NCBI GenBank assembly: GCA_964574775.1
Contig: CAZNOS010000001.1
Location: forward strand, 1 to 58,967
From: CABMGO01 sp964574775
GTDB lineage: Archaea > Nanobdellota > Nanobdellia > Pacearchaeales > GW2011-AR1
Direction of reading: 5' to 3'
Length of the DNA: 58,967 nucleotides
Shown: piece by piece, positions 42,265 to 50,413 of the stretch
Layout: every line of letters begins with the position of its first letter
How positions within the stretch are numbered: the first letter of the stretch is position 1
The notes under the pieces: model-generated
Seen by the model: only the letters and a program-made list of their open reading frames with translations
Databases searched by the model: none
Told to the model about the DNA's origin: nothing
Translations under genes and position numbers: made by a program

Positions 42265-42546
42265 ATGGTGAATGCAATTTTAGGCTACGTCTTATCTGGA
42301 TTAGGTATAGTTAGCGTCGCACTTTCATCCGAAAAAACAAGGTCCATAATCCCAATTGATTTTATTGCAAATTTAAGCTCTAAAACTTTTGTTTCAATAG
42401 GCATCATCTTAGTTGCAGCGGGAATTGTTATAATGTTTTTATCTGGAAAACAATCTGGCAGCAACGTAAGACAATCTGCCGAGGAAGTTCCAATATATGA
42501 GGGCGAAGGTAAACATAGAAAGATAGTTGCTTACAGAAAAGGATAA
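42265..42546 (+). CDS. Two-helix membrane protein, 93 aa
   Basis: Two hydrophobic helices (AILGYVLSGLGIVSVALS and TFVSIGIILVAAGIVIMFLS) are joined by a short loop, followed by a polar tail containing VPIYEGEGKHRKIVAYRKG, an E-G-E-G-K-x-x-K-I-V-x-Y-R-K pattern that looks conserved. TTTAAATA lies 27 nt before the ATG, giving a leader of about six bases. It lies inside the 41-46 kb membrane cluster on the opposite strand. No family can be named. Confidence 0.6.
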   Translation: MVNAILGYVLSGLGIVSVALSSEKTRSIIPIDFIANLSSKTFVSIGIILVAAGIVIMFLSGKQSGSNVRQSAEEVPIYEGEGKHRKIVAYRKG

Positions 42547-42573
42547 AAAAATAATTTTTATTTTTATATTAAA

Positions 42574-43347
42574 TTAATAAGTATGCTTAAACAGGGCTTT
42601 TTGCTGCTTCTTTAATTCTATCATCCTATTGTTATAATAATCCTGATCTATAACCTTATTTTGCAAATCAATCGCTAATTCATGCATTCTTCTCTTTATC
42701 GCAACCTCTGCATCCTGTAATGTACTTTTACCGGACGCCTTAACCTTATTCCACGCCATAGTCCGCGCAATCGTACCATCTAAAAGCAAGAATAACAGAG
42801 AAACCAACGCTGTCCAAATATAAACCTGGCCATAAAACTGATTCTCCGCAGTTGTATATAATCCCAAATAAACACAGCCGAATAATATCCATCCAATTTT
42901 TCTCACACCCGGGCTATTTGGCGCAATACCCATTAAGAAAAAGAAATAAATAACAAACGGCAAGAAGGCAGTCATTGCTATTCCAAAAACTTGATAAGAC
43001 ATTAAAATCGTATTCATCCACTCGAAATTAATATAACGGACGGAAAGTAACGGAACCACAAGGGACAACACAACTACCGCTGGTTTTTGATCCTTGAAAA
43101 ATGGCGCCTTAAATAGAGCAACGAATGTTATAGAAAATATAATTAAGAAAACTAAAAATCTTTCAAATAACAACTGACCCGTATAATCAAAGCCACCTAA
43201 AAAAAACTGTGCAAGTGGCTGAATAGATCTCGCTGCGTTATCGATAGAGTATCCCAAATCAAAATAAGCGAAAACTCCGCTCGATAAAAAAATTGAAGAA
43301 ACTAATAATAATCCAAAAAATAAAACCACCTTTTTAGTATCAACCAT
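42574..43347 (-). CDS. Multi-pass membrane protein, paralogous cluster member A (257 aa)
   Basis: A signal-like helix (VVLFFGLLLVSSIFLSSG) is followed by a short external part, about five or six membrane helices and a cytosolic charged helix (AEVAIKRRMHELAIDLQNKV). Landmarks shared with the proteins at 43382 and 45160 are a helix ending PLLSVRY, a following Pro-Phe helix (AFLPFVIYFFF), R-K-I-G-W-x-x-F-G, Y-I-W-T and L-L-D-G-T-I at the end of the membrane block. TTTATAAA ends 21 nt before the ATG. The function is unknown; a membrane complex subunit is likely. Confidence 0.68.
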   Translation of the reverse strand: MVDTKKVVLFFGLLLVSSIFLSSGVFAYFDLGYSIDNAARSIQPLAQFFLGGFDYTGQLLFERFLVFLIIFSITFVALFKAPFFKDQKPAVVVLSLVVPLLSVRYINFEWMNTILMSYQVFGIAMTAFLPFVIYFFFLMGIAPNSPGVRKIGWILFGCVYLGLYTTAENQFYGQVYIWTALVSLLFLLLDGTIARTMAWNKVKASGKSTLQDAEVAIKRRMHELAIDLQNKVIDQDYYNNRMIELKKQQKALFKHTY

Positions 43348-43381
43348 GTAAAATTAAGTTATTAGATATTTATAAAGATTA

Positions 43382-44314
43382 TCATGGAGCATCGATAATA
43401 GCTGACAACTCAGACATTCTCTTAGTTACCTTTGCATATTCTGCCGCATACCCTGCATATTCTGGTCTTCCAGCGGTCAATTCCATTTGCGCTTTAAGAT
43501 AATCAAATCTTATGTGTAACTTCTTCCACTCTGTCTGAGCCGCTTCTTTTTTATAATTTCTTTTCCTTTTTTCACCGCCAATTTTCTTTTTAGTTGCCTC
43601 AGCCGCTTTCTGACCAATTAAGACCATAAATAATGCAGCAAGAGCTGTCCACAAATAAATTTCATAATATGTGTCTCCTGCAGTTGCAGTTGCTATAGCA
43701 CCTGCCCCGACTGTTCTGCTATACCATAAATACAAAAAGATAAGACCAAAAAAGACCCAAGCAATCTTCTTTTGAGTTTCAGATGAAAATTTTTCAACTA
43801 AAAAATAATATAACACAAATGGTAATCCAGCGGAAATGGCAATCCCTAGAGTAGAATATGGTAACAAGATTGTAATCAACCACGCAGCACTTAAAAATCT
43901 AACAGACAACAACGAAATGGAAATGGAAATAACCCAAACGGTCCAAGAATGCTCCGAATTATTAAAAAACGGTATAGACTTAACGATAATAAAAACAATA
44001 CTAAACACAATTATTAAAATTAATAGAGCCATGGAAAAAAAATCATCCATTTTATTAGTGTCGCCCTTCACGTCGTAACCAACCAAATATTCTAAAACTG
44101 GCTGGATATAGTCACTAAAAGTTGTTTTAACAGAATCCTTAAGCGCGTTCCCAGTTATTACATTTCCAGTAACACCATCATATACAAAAAACAAAACAGC
44201 TAATAAAACGACAATACCCAATGCCCACCAAATCCAAGACGGAACAGACTGAGATTTTTTCTTCTGAAAACTAACTTTTTTATCCACCTTCTTCGCACTC
44301 TTCTTTTTTGGCAT
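43382..44314 (-). CDS. Multi-pass membrane protein, paralogous cluster member B (310 aa)
   Basis: It differs from its paralogues in having a long Lys-rich cytosolic N-terminus (MPKKKSAKKVDKKVSFQKKK) before the first helix, so that helix is a signal anchor. After an external segment come about six helices with the shared landmarks ISLLSVRFLSAAW, SAGLPFVLYYF, KKIAWVFFGL and YLWTALAALF, then a coiled, charged tail. TTTATAAA ends 21 nt before the ATG. It is probably a subunit with the same fold and a modified N-terminus. Confidence 0.67.
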   Translation of the reverse strand: MPKKKSAKKVDKKVSFQKKKSQSVPSWIWWALGIVVLLAVLFFVYDGVTGNVITGNALKDSVKTTFSDYIQPVLEYLVGYDVKGDTNKMDDFFSMALLILIIVFSIVFIIVKSIPFFNNSEHSWTVWVISISISLLSVRFLSAAWLITILLPYSTLGIAISAGLPFVLYYFLVEKFSSETQKKIAWVFFGLIFLYLWYSRTVGAGAIATATAGDTYYEIYLWTALAALFMVLIGQKAAEATKKKIGGEKRKRNYKKEAAQTEWKKLHIRFDYLKAQMELTAGRPEYAGYAAEYAKVTKRMSELSAIIDAP

Positions 44315-44413
44315 ACTGTACAGATAATATTTAGGTTTATAAATATTTCCCTACTTTCAAATTAATAAAACGCAAAAAGAAAGAAATAAAAGCACGAGAA
44401 CAATAATACAAAT

Positions 44414-44977
44414 ATGCAAAATAAAAAATTCATACTATCCATCTTATGCCTGCTTATTGTAAATATTTTTTCAGTATATGCGACATCTGAAAACACATCA
44501 GTTCAAACACTTCAGATTTTAGAGCAAAAAATTTCAAATCCAAATTTATCCATTCTAGGAATACATGAAGAAATTACCCTAAAAAATTTAATAGTCGTTG
44601 GATGTCTACTAATAATGGTTATAGCAATGCTCTATGACTTAATGAGCACCGCTGGTTTTATAAAAAATAATTTAATTAATTTATCAATCGCAATTATCAT
44701 ATCTTTAATTGGAACTTATGGCGGAGTTTTATATAATATAACAAAATACCTATCTTCGATATCAGACACGATATTTGCATCTTCTAAATCTGGCGCACTC
44801 GGATTAATTTTAGTTTTGGTGATAGCTATAACAATATTTATCGTACTAAAATTCTTTATGAAATTTATCAGAAAAGATATCGCCAAATCTAAAGAAGAAG
44901 AAAGAACGAATAAACTAGAAACACTGAGAAAACTCCAAGACATAGAGTATACTAGTAGACCTAAAAGATCACAATAA
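44414..44977 (+). CDS. Shorter membrane protein related to the cluster (187 aa)
   Basis: It has a signal peptide (FILSILCLLIVNIFSVYA), a short external part, and about three or four helices. FIKNNLINLSIAIIISLIGT resembles the region FGERAWTDWGIAVIVALIGV of the paralogue at 45160. It ends with a charged helix (KSKEEERTNKLETLRKLQDI). It looks like a reduced or divergent member of the same group, encoded on the opposite strand. The relationship is weaker than for the 257-, 310- and 280-residue proteins. Confidence 0.6.
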   Translation: MQNKKFILSILCLLIVNIFSVYATSENTSVQTLQILEQKISNPNLSILGIHEEITLKNLIVVGCLLIMVIAMLYDLMSTAGFIKNNLINLSIAIIISLIGTYGGVLYNITKYLSSISDTIFASSKSGALGLILVLVIAITIFIVLKFFMKFIRKDIAKSKEEERTNKLETLRKLQDIEYTSRPKRSQ

Positions 44978-45120
44978 TTAAAACACCTTATGAGAAAATC
45001 GACAAGCCAGAATAGCAATATTCACATCATCTCCCCTAAGCTCATCAACAATTTCATCAAATACGAATAAATAAAAACTAGTCTACAAAAAATAAAGCTT
45101 ACACATCTAAAAATCAATAA

Positions 45121-45156
45121 AATAAAAAAAGAAAAATCCCCAAAATAAAATGGGGA
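45121..45156 (-). terminator. Hairpin plus T-tract terminator
   Basis: Just after the stop of the 280-aa gene, the minus strand reads TCCCCA, a 9-nt AT loop, TGGGGA and then a run of mostly T (ATTTTTCTTTTTTTATT). The stem is five to six pairs. The position and T-rich tail fit transcription termination of the membrane-protein gene. Confidence 0.6.
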
Positions 45157-45159
45157 AAA

Positions 45160-46002
45160 TTAACTACTTCTCTTAGATTCGTATTCAGCAATATCCTTTT
45201 CGATTTGACGCTTCTCTGAAATCAACTTAACTCTTTCATCGTTAGCAGATTTCTCTACTCTACCAGAAAGATTAGCCAATCTTGCATCAATTTCATCAAG
45301 TCTATTCTTCATTTTTATAACCGCAGCATTGTCTCCAGCAGCTATATCATTCTTTAAATTCTTCTTTCTAAAGAACCCTTGTATTGTACCATCCAACAAG
45401 AAGAATACTATACAAACGGCAACAATTATTAAGTAAATCCAATAGAAATTAGTCCAATTTCCTTTTGAAGTAGACCAATTATATGCCAAAAGAGACACCA
45501 TTATGACTGCATAAACAATCCATAAAAGTTTTCTCACAGCACTCGGTGCCTTAAGAATCAATGTAGCTACAACTATAAATGGAACAATTAAGAATAGTGC
45601 ACCAACAAGTCCTTCAGAACCCAATGTAAAGGCCCTCAATGCATTAACTTCGATAAATCTAACTCCAATTAGCGCGACAATCACTGCAATACCCCAGTCT
45701 GTCCAAGCTCTTTCGCCGAAAATTTTCATCGGAGAAAGCACCCCTGCAATAACTAAAACTGTAAGCAAGAAAGCCATCAAAGCAACAAATCCACCATCTC
45801 CAGTACTTTTCTCTGTGCTTCCAGCACTATCAAAAAGGAAATGTGTGATGGGTGAAGCAACGTTAACAACTCCTCCAAGAAAGGCCTCAATGCCATCCCC
45901 AGAAGCAGCGACCCATTTAGGCTCCGCACTAACTGTGCTCATTACAAATGTAGAAACTAAAAGTAATGCAAAAAATATAACAAAACTCTTTTTATAATTC
46001 AT
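45160..46002 (-). CDS. Multi-pass membrane protein, paralogous cluster member C (280 aa)
   Basis: A clear Sec signal (FVIFFALLLVSTFVMSTVSA), an external part of about 45 residues, about five to six helices with VIVALIGVRFIEV, VRKLLWIVYA and FFLLDGTIQGFFRKK, then a long coiled coil (MKNRLDEIDARLANLSGRVE). V-R-F, W-x-x-x-Y/F and L-L-D-G-T-I are shared with members A and B. Unlike them it has a strong Shine-Dalgarno (AAGGAGG) and a 14-codon upstream leaderless frame whose stop overlaps its ATG. A different mode of expression is therefore likely. The function is unknown. Confidence 0.68.
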   Translation of the reverse strand: MNYKKSFVIFFALLLVSTFVMSTVSAEPKWVAASGDGIEAFLGGVVNVASPITHFLFDSAGSTEKSTGDGGFVALMAFLLTVLVIAGVLSPMKIFGERAWTDWGIAVIVALIGVRFIEVNALRAFTLGSEGLVGALFLIVPFIVVATLILKAPSAVRKLLWIVYAVIMVSLLAYNWSTSKGNWTNFYWIYLIIVAVCIVFFLLDGTIQGFFRKKNLKNDIAAGDNAAVIKMKNRLDEIDARLANLSGRVEKSANDERVKLISEKRQIEKDIAEYESKRSS

Positions 46003-46043
46003 ATTTTAAAACCTCCTTTCATTTTAGATAATTTAATTATCAT
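45999..46043 (-). CDS. Candidate 14-residue leaderless leader peptide
   Basis: The frame MIIKLSKMKGGFKI begins at an ATG exactly 21 nt after TTTATAAA (46065-46072) and its TGA overlaps the ATG of the 280-aa membrane protein (ATGA). The Shine-Dalgarno of that gene lies inside this frame (GGA GGT). This layout fits a translated leader that couples leaderless initiation to re-initiation on the main gene. Confidence 0.45.
   Translation of the reverse strand: MIIKLSKMKGGFKI
46027..46041. promoter_or_regulatory. 15-bp palindrome at the transcript 5' end
   Basis: GATAATTTAATTATC is a perfect 7-bp inverted repeat around one central base, located just inside the predicted transcript start of the 280-aa membrane-protein gene. 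It could bind a dimeric regulator or form a 5' hairpin. Two further inverted repeats (ATAAAATT/AATTTTAT and AAAACT/AGTTTT) lie upstream, between here and the GINS stop. Confidence 0.45.
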
Positions 46044-46144
46044 TTAAAACCGAAGAATACGACCTTTATAAAATTTGTCGTAACGAATTTTATATTGTAA
46101 AACTCTGAAGTTTTGTCTTATAAAAATTGTTGTTTTTAAACTAC

Positions 46145-46699
46145 CTAGTCTTCTTCCAAAATTTCAATCTTTTTATCTTGGACTAAAATCTCAACAATTT
46201 GTTTATTTAAATTAGCAATTTCGCCCTTATTGAATGGTCCAATACTTTCCCCTTCTAAATCCAAAAACTCCTCAACTCTATCGTTAAACTTAACAAGCCT
46301 AAATTTCGAATCAACCCGACCACCAGACATAGAATCACTCAAATTCTTATCTGCCTTTTCCAGGCTCTTAACTATATCCTCAAATAACTCCTTTTCAAAA
46401 TCTAACAAATTCTCAAAATCTTTTTTACTAATTCCAGTTTCAGAAGCAACAAAAGCCAAATTCAATATCTTCTTTCTTCTTCTCAGTAGAAGCTCCTTAT
46501 ATAGGGACATAGCATTTTCAAGTTTCTTTTTACTCTTCAAAACTACGTCCGAAAACATATCATCATCTTTATCAGAGAATTTCTTCTTCTCAGAAAAATA
46601 CTCAGCTGCCTCAGGCAAAAATGTTTTCTTCAATAACTGTAAATCATCACTATATCTCTCCTTTCGGAGTGCCTCATAAAGATCATTATACGCAATCAT
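46145..46699 (-). CDS. GINS complex subunit (Gins51/Sld5-Psf1 type)
   Basis: The GINS complex links the MCM helicase to other replisome parts. The N-terminal helical domain (YNDLYEALRKERYSDDLQLL, then LENAMSLYKELLLRRRKKIL) and the small C-terminal beta domain (GPFNKGEIANLNKQIVEILV) are in the order of Gins51/Sld5. It is 184 residues. TCTTTTAAA lies about 21 nt before the ATG. The partner most often found with GINS in archaea, a RecJ-like nuclease, is encoded at 55491. Confidence 0.88.
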   Translation of the reverse strand: MIAYNDLYEALRKERYSDDLQLLKKTFLPEAAEYFSEKKKFSDKDDDMFSDVVLKSKKKLENAMSLYKELLLRRRKKILNLAFVASETGISKKDFENLLDFEKELFEDIVKSLEKADKNLSDSMSGGRVDSKFRLVKFNDRVEEFLDLEGESIGPFNKGEIANLNKQIVEILVQDKKIEILEED

Positions 46700-46789
46700 A
46701 CTAGGAGAAAATCAGTTCGCTTTAAAAGAATTTATATTCTCTTAAGAATAGAAACAAAACTATTTAAATAACTCAATTCGAGTACTATT

Positions 46790-47521
46790 ATGAATCAACA
46801 GTTAGCTATTATCGTGATCATTTCCATTCTAGGGCCCGTTATTGGTTCTCTCATAGGCGTCTTAAAAAAACCCTCTGAAAAATTTATGTACAACATGCTA
46901 GCTTTTGCGGGTGGAGTCATGCTTGCAATTTCTTTTTTGGAATTAATTCCAGAAAGCATCGAACTTTCTTCAATCTGGATCGCAATAATTGGAATCACAT
47001 TCGGATCTTTGATGATGTATGCTATCGACAGAGCAATCCCACACATACACCCAGAACTGTGCGAACAAGAACAAGGACAAAAATTAAGAAGAACCGCACT
47101 GTACTTAATAATTGGTATATTTATACACAACTTCCCAGAGGGAATGGCTATAGCACTCGGTACGGTTACTCAAATAGAATCTAGTTTAATTATTGCTATT
47201 GCTATTGCTATACACAACATCCCGGAAGGAATCTGTACTTCCGCACCATATTTTCACGTAACAGGAAAAAAATTAAAATCTTTTTTAGTTTCTTCATCAA
47301 CGGCAATACCAATTCTATTGGGATTTTTATTCGCCAACCAACTCTACAAATATATATCCAACACAATGATTGGATTTATAGTGGGCGCAACTGCAGGTTT
47401 AATGATTTACATCACCGCGGACGAAATCATCCCCGCATCATGCCGCAGAACAACCGACCACAAAACAATATTCTCTTTAATAATAGGAATTCTATTTGTA
47501 ATCTTACTCGGATTAATATAA
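46790..47521 (+). CDS. ZIP family metal transporter (ZupT-like)
   Basis: A 243-residue, eight-helix protein with the two ZIP signatures LIIGIFIHNFPEGMAIALG and IAIAIHNIPEGICTSAPYF, in which His-Asn-x-Pro-Glu-Gly forms the metal site. A small loop (IDRAIPHIHPELCEQEQGQK) supplies extra His. It resembles the Zn/Fe/Mn uptake group typified by ZupT more than the first ZIP gene (18595). TTTAAATA lies 19 nt before the ATG. Two ZIP paralogues in one window suggest reliance on metal uptake. Confidence 0.93.
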   Translation: MNQQLAIIVIISILGPVIGSLIGVLKKPSEKFMYNMLAFAGGVMLAISFLELIPESIELSSIWIAIIGITFGSLMMYAIDRAIPHIHPELCEQEQGQKLRRTALYLIIGIFIHNFPEGMAIALGTVTQIESSLIIAIAIAIHNIPEGICTSAPYFHVTGKKLKSFLVSSSTAIPILLGFLFANQLYKYISNTMIGFIVGATAGLMIYITADEIIPASCRRTTDHKTIFSLIIGILFVILLGLI

Positions 47522-47624
47522 TATTATCTTTCTTACTTTTTATCCAAAAAAACCAGCAAGGATTCCGATTGAGGTAGAAGCACCCCAACCACATATTTTT
47601 AAACTACAGACGACACATCAATTT

Positions 47625-48917
47625 ATGTTCAAATTCCTTAAAGAAAAGATACACGACTGGAAAGAAAAGCTAAAAGAAGAATTCACAGAAGAGGTGAAAC
47701 AAGTTAAGGAAAAAACAACTAAGATAAAATCACCTAAAAAAGAAAAACTCTCAAAAAAATCAAAAGAAACAACAGTTAAATCTAAAGCTACAAAAAAGAC
47801 AGACAAGATAAAATTAATAGATGCTCCAACAAAATTTAATCCCGTAGATGGAACACTAAGTCTCGACCTAGAAAAAGTAGATGAAATTTCTAAAGTCAAA
47901 CAAGAAGAGCATAGGGGATTTTTCTCAAAACTATTTTCAAAAGAAGACAAAACTGCAGAGTTAATTATTGAGGACATAAAAAAAGAAGGACGAGAAATAA
48001 CAAGCCCCGAAGCCAGATTAGAATCTGAGTCGTCACTCGAAGAAACTAAATCAGAAGAAACACACGGATTTTTCGATAAATTCAAGAAAAAAGTTACAGA
48101 GGAAAGATTCGAAGAAATATTCCAAGAACTACAAATTATCATGCTCCAAAACAACGTTGCTTACGAAGTAGTCGAATACCTAAAACAAAGACTAAAGCAC
48201 GACTTAGTCGGAAAAAATCTTTCAGAAGTAAATTTAGAAGAAAAGTTGAGAGATGCTATATCTGAAATTTTAATCAACCCACCAAGTCTAGTAAAAGAAA
48301 TAAAAGAAAGCCTAAAGACTAAAAAACCATACGTCATCGCATTCGTCGGAATTAATGGCTCTGGAAAAACAACGTCTATCGCAAAAGTAGCTCATCTTCT
48401 AAAAAAAGAAAAGCTTTCAGTTTGTTTGGCCGCAGCCGATACTTTTAGAGCAGCCGCAATAGAACAACTAGAAATTCACGCCGATAGATTAAAAATTCCT
48501 ATCATAAAAAAAGATTACAACTCCGACCCTGCCTCAGTCGGATTTGAAGCAATATCCTACGCAAAAAAACACGGAATAGATGTCGTATTGATTGACACAG
48601 CCGGAAGAATGAACACGAAAGAAAGTTTAATGAAAGAGATGGAAAAAATAATAAAGGTTTGTAACCCAGATAAAAAAATATTTTTAGGAGAAAGCATAAC
48701 CGGCAATGATGCAACAGAACAAGCAAGGGCATTCAACCAACACATTTCAATCGATGGAATGATTTTAAGTAAAGCTGACATAGATGAAAAGGGCGGCACG
48801 GCGCTATCTGTTTCTTATATAACCAAAAAACCAATTTATTTTTTAGGAACTGGCCAAACCTACGACGACCTAGAAATTTTTGACAAAGACAAGATGATTA
48901 AAAGATTAGGATTGTAA
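47625..48917 (+). CDS. ftsY: Signal recognition particle receptor FtsY
   Basis: Membrane-targeting GTPase that docks SRP54-ribosome complexes. About residues 1-150 form a charged, Lys/Glu-rich A domain for membrane contact, 150-235 the N domain, and the rest the G domain with FVGINGSGKTTSIAKVAHLL (G1), AADTFRAAAIEQL (G2), VLIDTAGR (G3) and LSKADIDEKGG (G4). The DTFRAAA form separates FtsY from SRP54 (DTQRPAA). TTTTTAAA ends 21 nt before the ATG. Its last 21 nt are repeated at 50122-50142, bracketing two extra genes. Confidence 0.97.
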   Translation: MFKFLKEKIHDWKEKLKEEFTEEVKQVKEKTTKIKSPKKEKLSKKSKETTVKSKATKKTDKIKLIDAPTKFNPVDGTLSLDLEKVDEISKVKQEEHRGFFSKLFSKEDKTAELIIEDIKKEGREITSPEARLESESSLEETKSEETHGFFDKFKKKVTEERFEEIFQELQIIMLQNNVAYEVVEYLKQRLKHDLVGKNLSEVNLEEKLRDAISEILINPPSLVKEIKESLKTKKPYVIAFVGINGSGKTTSIAKVAHLLKKEKLSVCLAAADTFRAAAIEQLEIHADRLKIPIIKKDYNSDPASVGFEAISYAKKHGIDVVLIDTAGRMNTKESLMKEMEKIIKVCNPDKKIFLGESITGNDATEQARAFNQHISIDGMILSKADIDEKGGTALSVSYITKKPIYFLGTGQTYDDLEIFDKDKMIKRLGL

Positions 48918-49817
48918 ATGGCAAGAACAAAAAGGCGAAATAGCGATTCAGAGGAAGACACGATAAGACAAGAGCTTGGGCCAGAGGTGCAAAAAACATG
49001 CCATACTTTTTTTAATAGATTGTGTGACCAATTGGGATTACAGGATGTAAGCCCCCCAAAAGTTTTATTCGAACCGAATGTAAAAACGCCATACGGGACA
49101 AGAGAAACTGACATTCCCACGTGCCACTCACAGGGAATCATAACAATAACTGAACCAAATATGTATTCGAAGGGAGCGTACGGAGAAGAAATATCTCATT
49201 ATCTCAGAAACCAACTTAGGGGCAGTCCTTCTCGGAATCCAAATACGGAAGAATTCTATGGATTTCTCGGAAGAAGACTTTTGGCACCCAAAGAAACACA
49301 CGAACCTCCATTTAAATCAGATCAGGAATATCGACAATATATTTTAAAAATTAATGCAATGATTAAGTCTGAAAAAGATAATGCTAGAATTGCTAAATTA
49401 AAAAGAAGAAGAAAAGATGCCCAAGATCACTACGAAGGATATAATTATGCAGCCAAGATTGACCCATCTAAAATAAAAAATTGGAAAGATTTTTTTTCAA
49501 TGCCAGAAGAGGAAGTGCACAGAAGATTTTTTAGGGAAGACCCTGACTATCCAGAAGAAAGAAAAGAACAAGGAGAGCTGGAATCTAAACTACCAATAAT
49601 ATTAATCTCTCTTTCCATATTATCAATTCTTTACTCTGTTGCAAACACCGAACTAACTGGCCTAACAATCGCAATTCCGACAAAAACGAACTTTACCGCT
49701 GGAGTAATTTTGCTTGCATTTCTATTGCTTGGATTAATAATCCTATCCCACAAATTAATACAAAAAATTACAAGAAAAACGTTTAAATACCCGTTGTGCG
49801 ACCCACAATTAGAATGA
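48918..49817 (+). CDS. Membrane protein with EExxH motif, 299 aa
   Basis: It starts on the base after the ftsY stop. The soluble N-terminal 215 residues contain YGEEISHYLRNQLRGSP, an E-E-x-x-H that resembles the zinc-protease motif H-E-x-x-H with its first His replaced, so activity is uncertain. A helical Arg/Lys-rich region (MIKSEKDNARIAKLKRRRKD) follows, and two C-terminal helices (LPIILISLSILSILYSV and FTAGVILLAFLLLGLIIL) anchor it. It overlaps the next gene by 4 bp. It lies inside the 21-bp repeat bracket, so it may be acquired. Confidence 0.6.
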   Translation: MARTKRRNSDSEEDTIRQELGPEVQKTCHTFFNRLCDQLGLQDVSPPKVLFEPNVKTPYGTRETDIPTCHSQGIITITEPNMYSKGAYGEEISHYLRNQLRGSPSRNPNTEEFYGFLGRRLLAPKETHEPPFKSDQEYRQYILKINAMIKSEKDNARIAKLKRRRKDAQDHYEGYNYAAKIDPSKIKNWKDFFSMPEEEVHRRFFREDPDYPEERKEQGELESKLPIILISLSILSILYSVANTELTGLTIAIPTKTNFTAGVILLAFLLLGLIILSHKLIQKITRKTFKYPLCDPQLE

Positions 49818-50104
49818 AAACACCAAAACCACTAACAATATTGGCAGAAGAAGGAATACTAACGGTTGAAACCATTAGGGGACTTAAAAACGCATGGATT
49901 CAAGACGTGGACGCCCTTTATTCACTAGTCAGAGCTACTCAATCCTCGGATGTTTTAAGTACAAAAAGAGCACTAGTAACCGTACTTGGAATTCAAGAAG
50001 CAACAATTGGAGAATTCATGAAACGAATTGAACCATACACTTCAGAAGAAACAATCAACGCAAAACAACCACCCAAATATCCACTTGGATATAAATTCAA
50101 CTAA
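49814..50104 (+). CDS. Small hypothetical protein, 96 aa
   Basis: The ATG at 49814 overlaps the stop of the preceding gene (ATGA), which is a better start than the GTG at 49796. The 96-residue product (MKTPKPLTILAEEGILTVET onward) is soluble and helical, with no membrane segment. TTTAAATA at 49782-49789 could give an extra internal transcript starting about three bases before this ATG. It probably works with the EExxH membrane protein, since the two lie in one repeat-bracketed block. No family is recognised. Confidence 0.58.
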   Translation: MKTPKPLTILAEEGILTVETIRGLKNAWIQDVDALYSLVRATQSSDVLSTKRALVTVLGIQEATIGEFMKRIEPYTSEETINAKQPPKYPLGYKFN

Positions 50105-50143
50105 TTCTAAAAACAAACAAAATTAAAAGATTAGGATTGTAAT

Positions 50144-50335
50144 TCAACTACTTCTACTACCAAGCGGATAAAAATCTGCTATTTGTCTATCCAGTTCTTT
50201 TCTAAATGCTGGATCACGCAAACCGATTTCATACCTCGCCATCATCTCAACTTGCCCCAAAAGAAAAGCCTCAACTCCGTCGGCAAAGGCAGTCTCGCTC
50301 AAGCCAAAATCATCCTCTTCTAATGAATCAACCAT
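50144..50335 (-). CDS. Small acidic hypothetical protein, 63 aa
   Basis: The frame MVDSLEEDDFGLSETAFADG continues as one long helical protein and ends FYPLGSRSS. TATAAAAA (50357-50364, opposite strand) ends exactly 21 nt before the ATG, which argues for a real leaderless gene. It lies just past the second 21-bp repeat and is divergent from srp54. No domain is recognised. Confidence 0.52.
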   Translation of the reverse strand: MVDSLEEDDFGLSETAFADGVEAFLLGQVEMMARYEIGLRDPAFRKELDRQIADFYPLGSRSS

Positions 50336-50413
50336 GAATTATTAAAGAAATCACACTTTTTATACTTTATCAAAATCCCAAAACCTTAAAACCTTCAAAT
50401 TCTACCCCATTTT

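Larger units (their letters stand above)
48897..50142. repeat. 21-bp direct repeats bracketing a two-gene insert
   Basis: The last 21 bases of ftsY including its stop codon (48897-48917) recur exactly at 50122-50142. Between them lie the genes at 48918-49817 and 49814-50104. The second copy is not part of any gene. This is the layout left by site-specific insertion at a gene 3' end or by a duplication that captured a 3' end. Confidence 0.8.
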
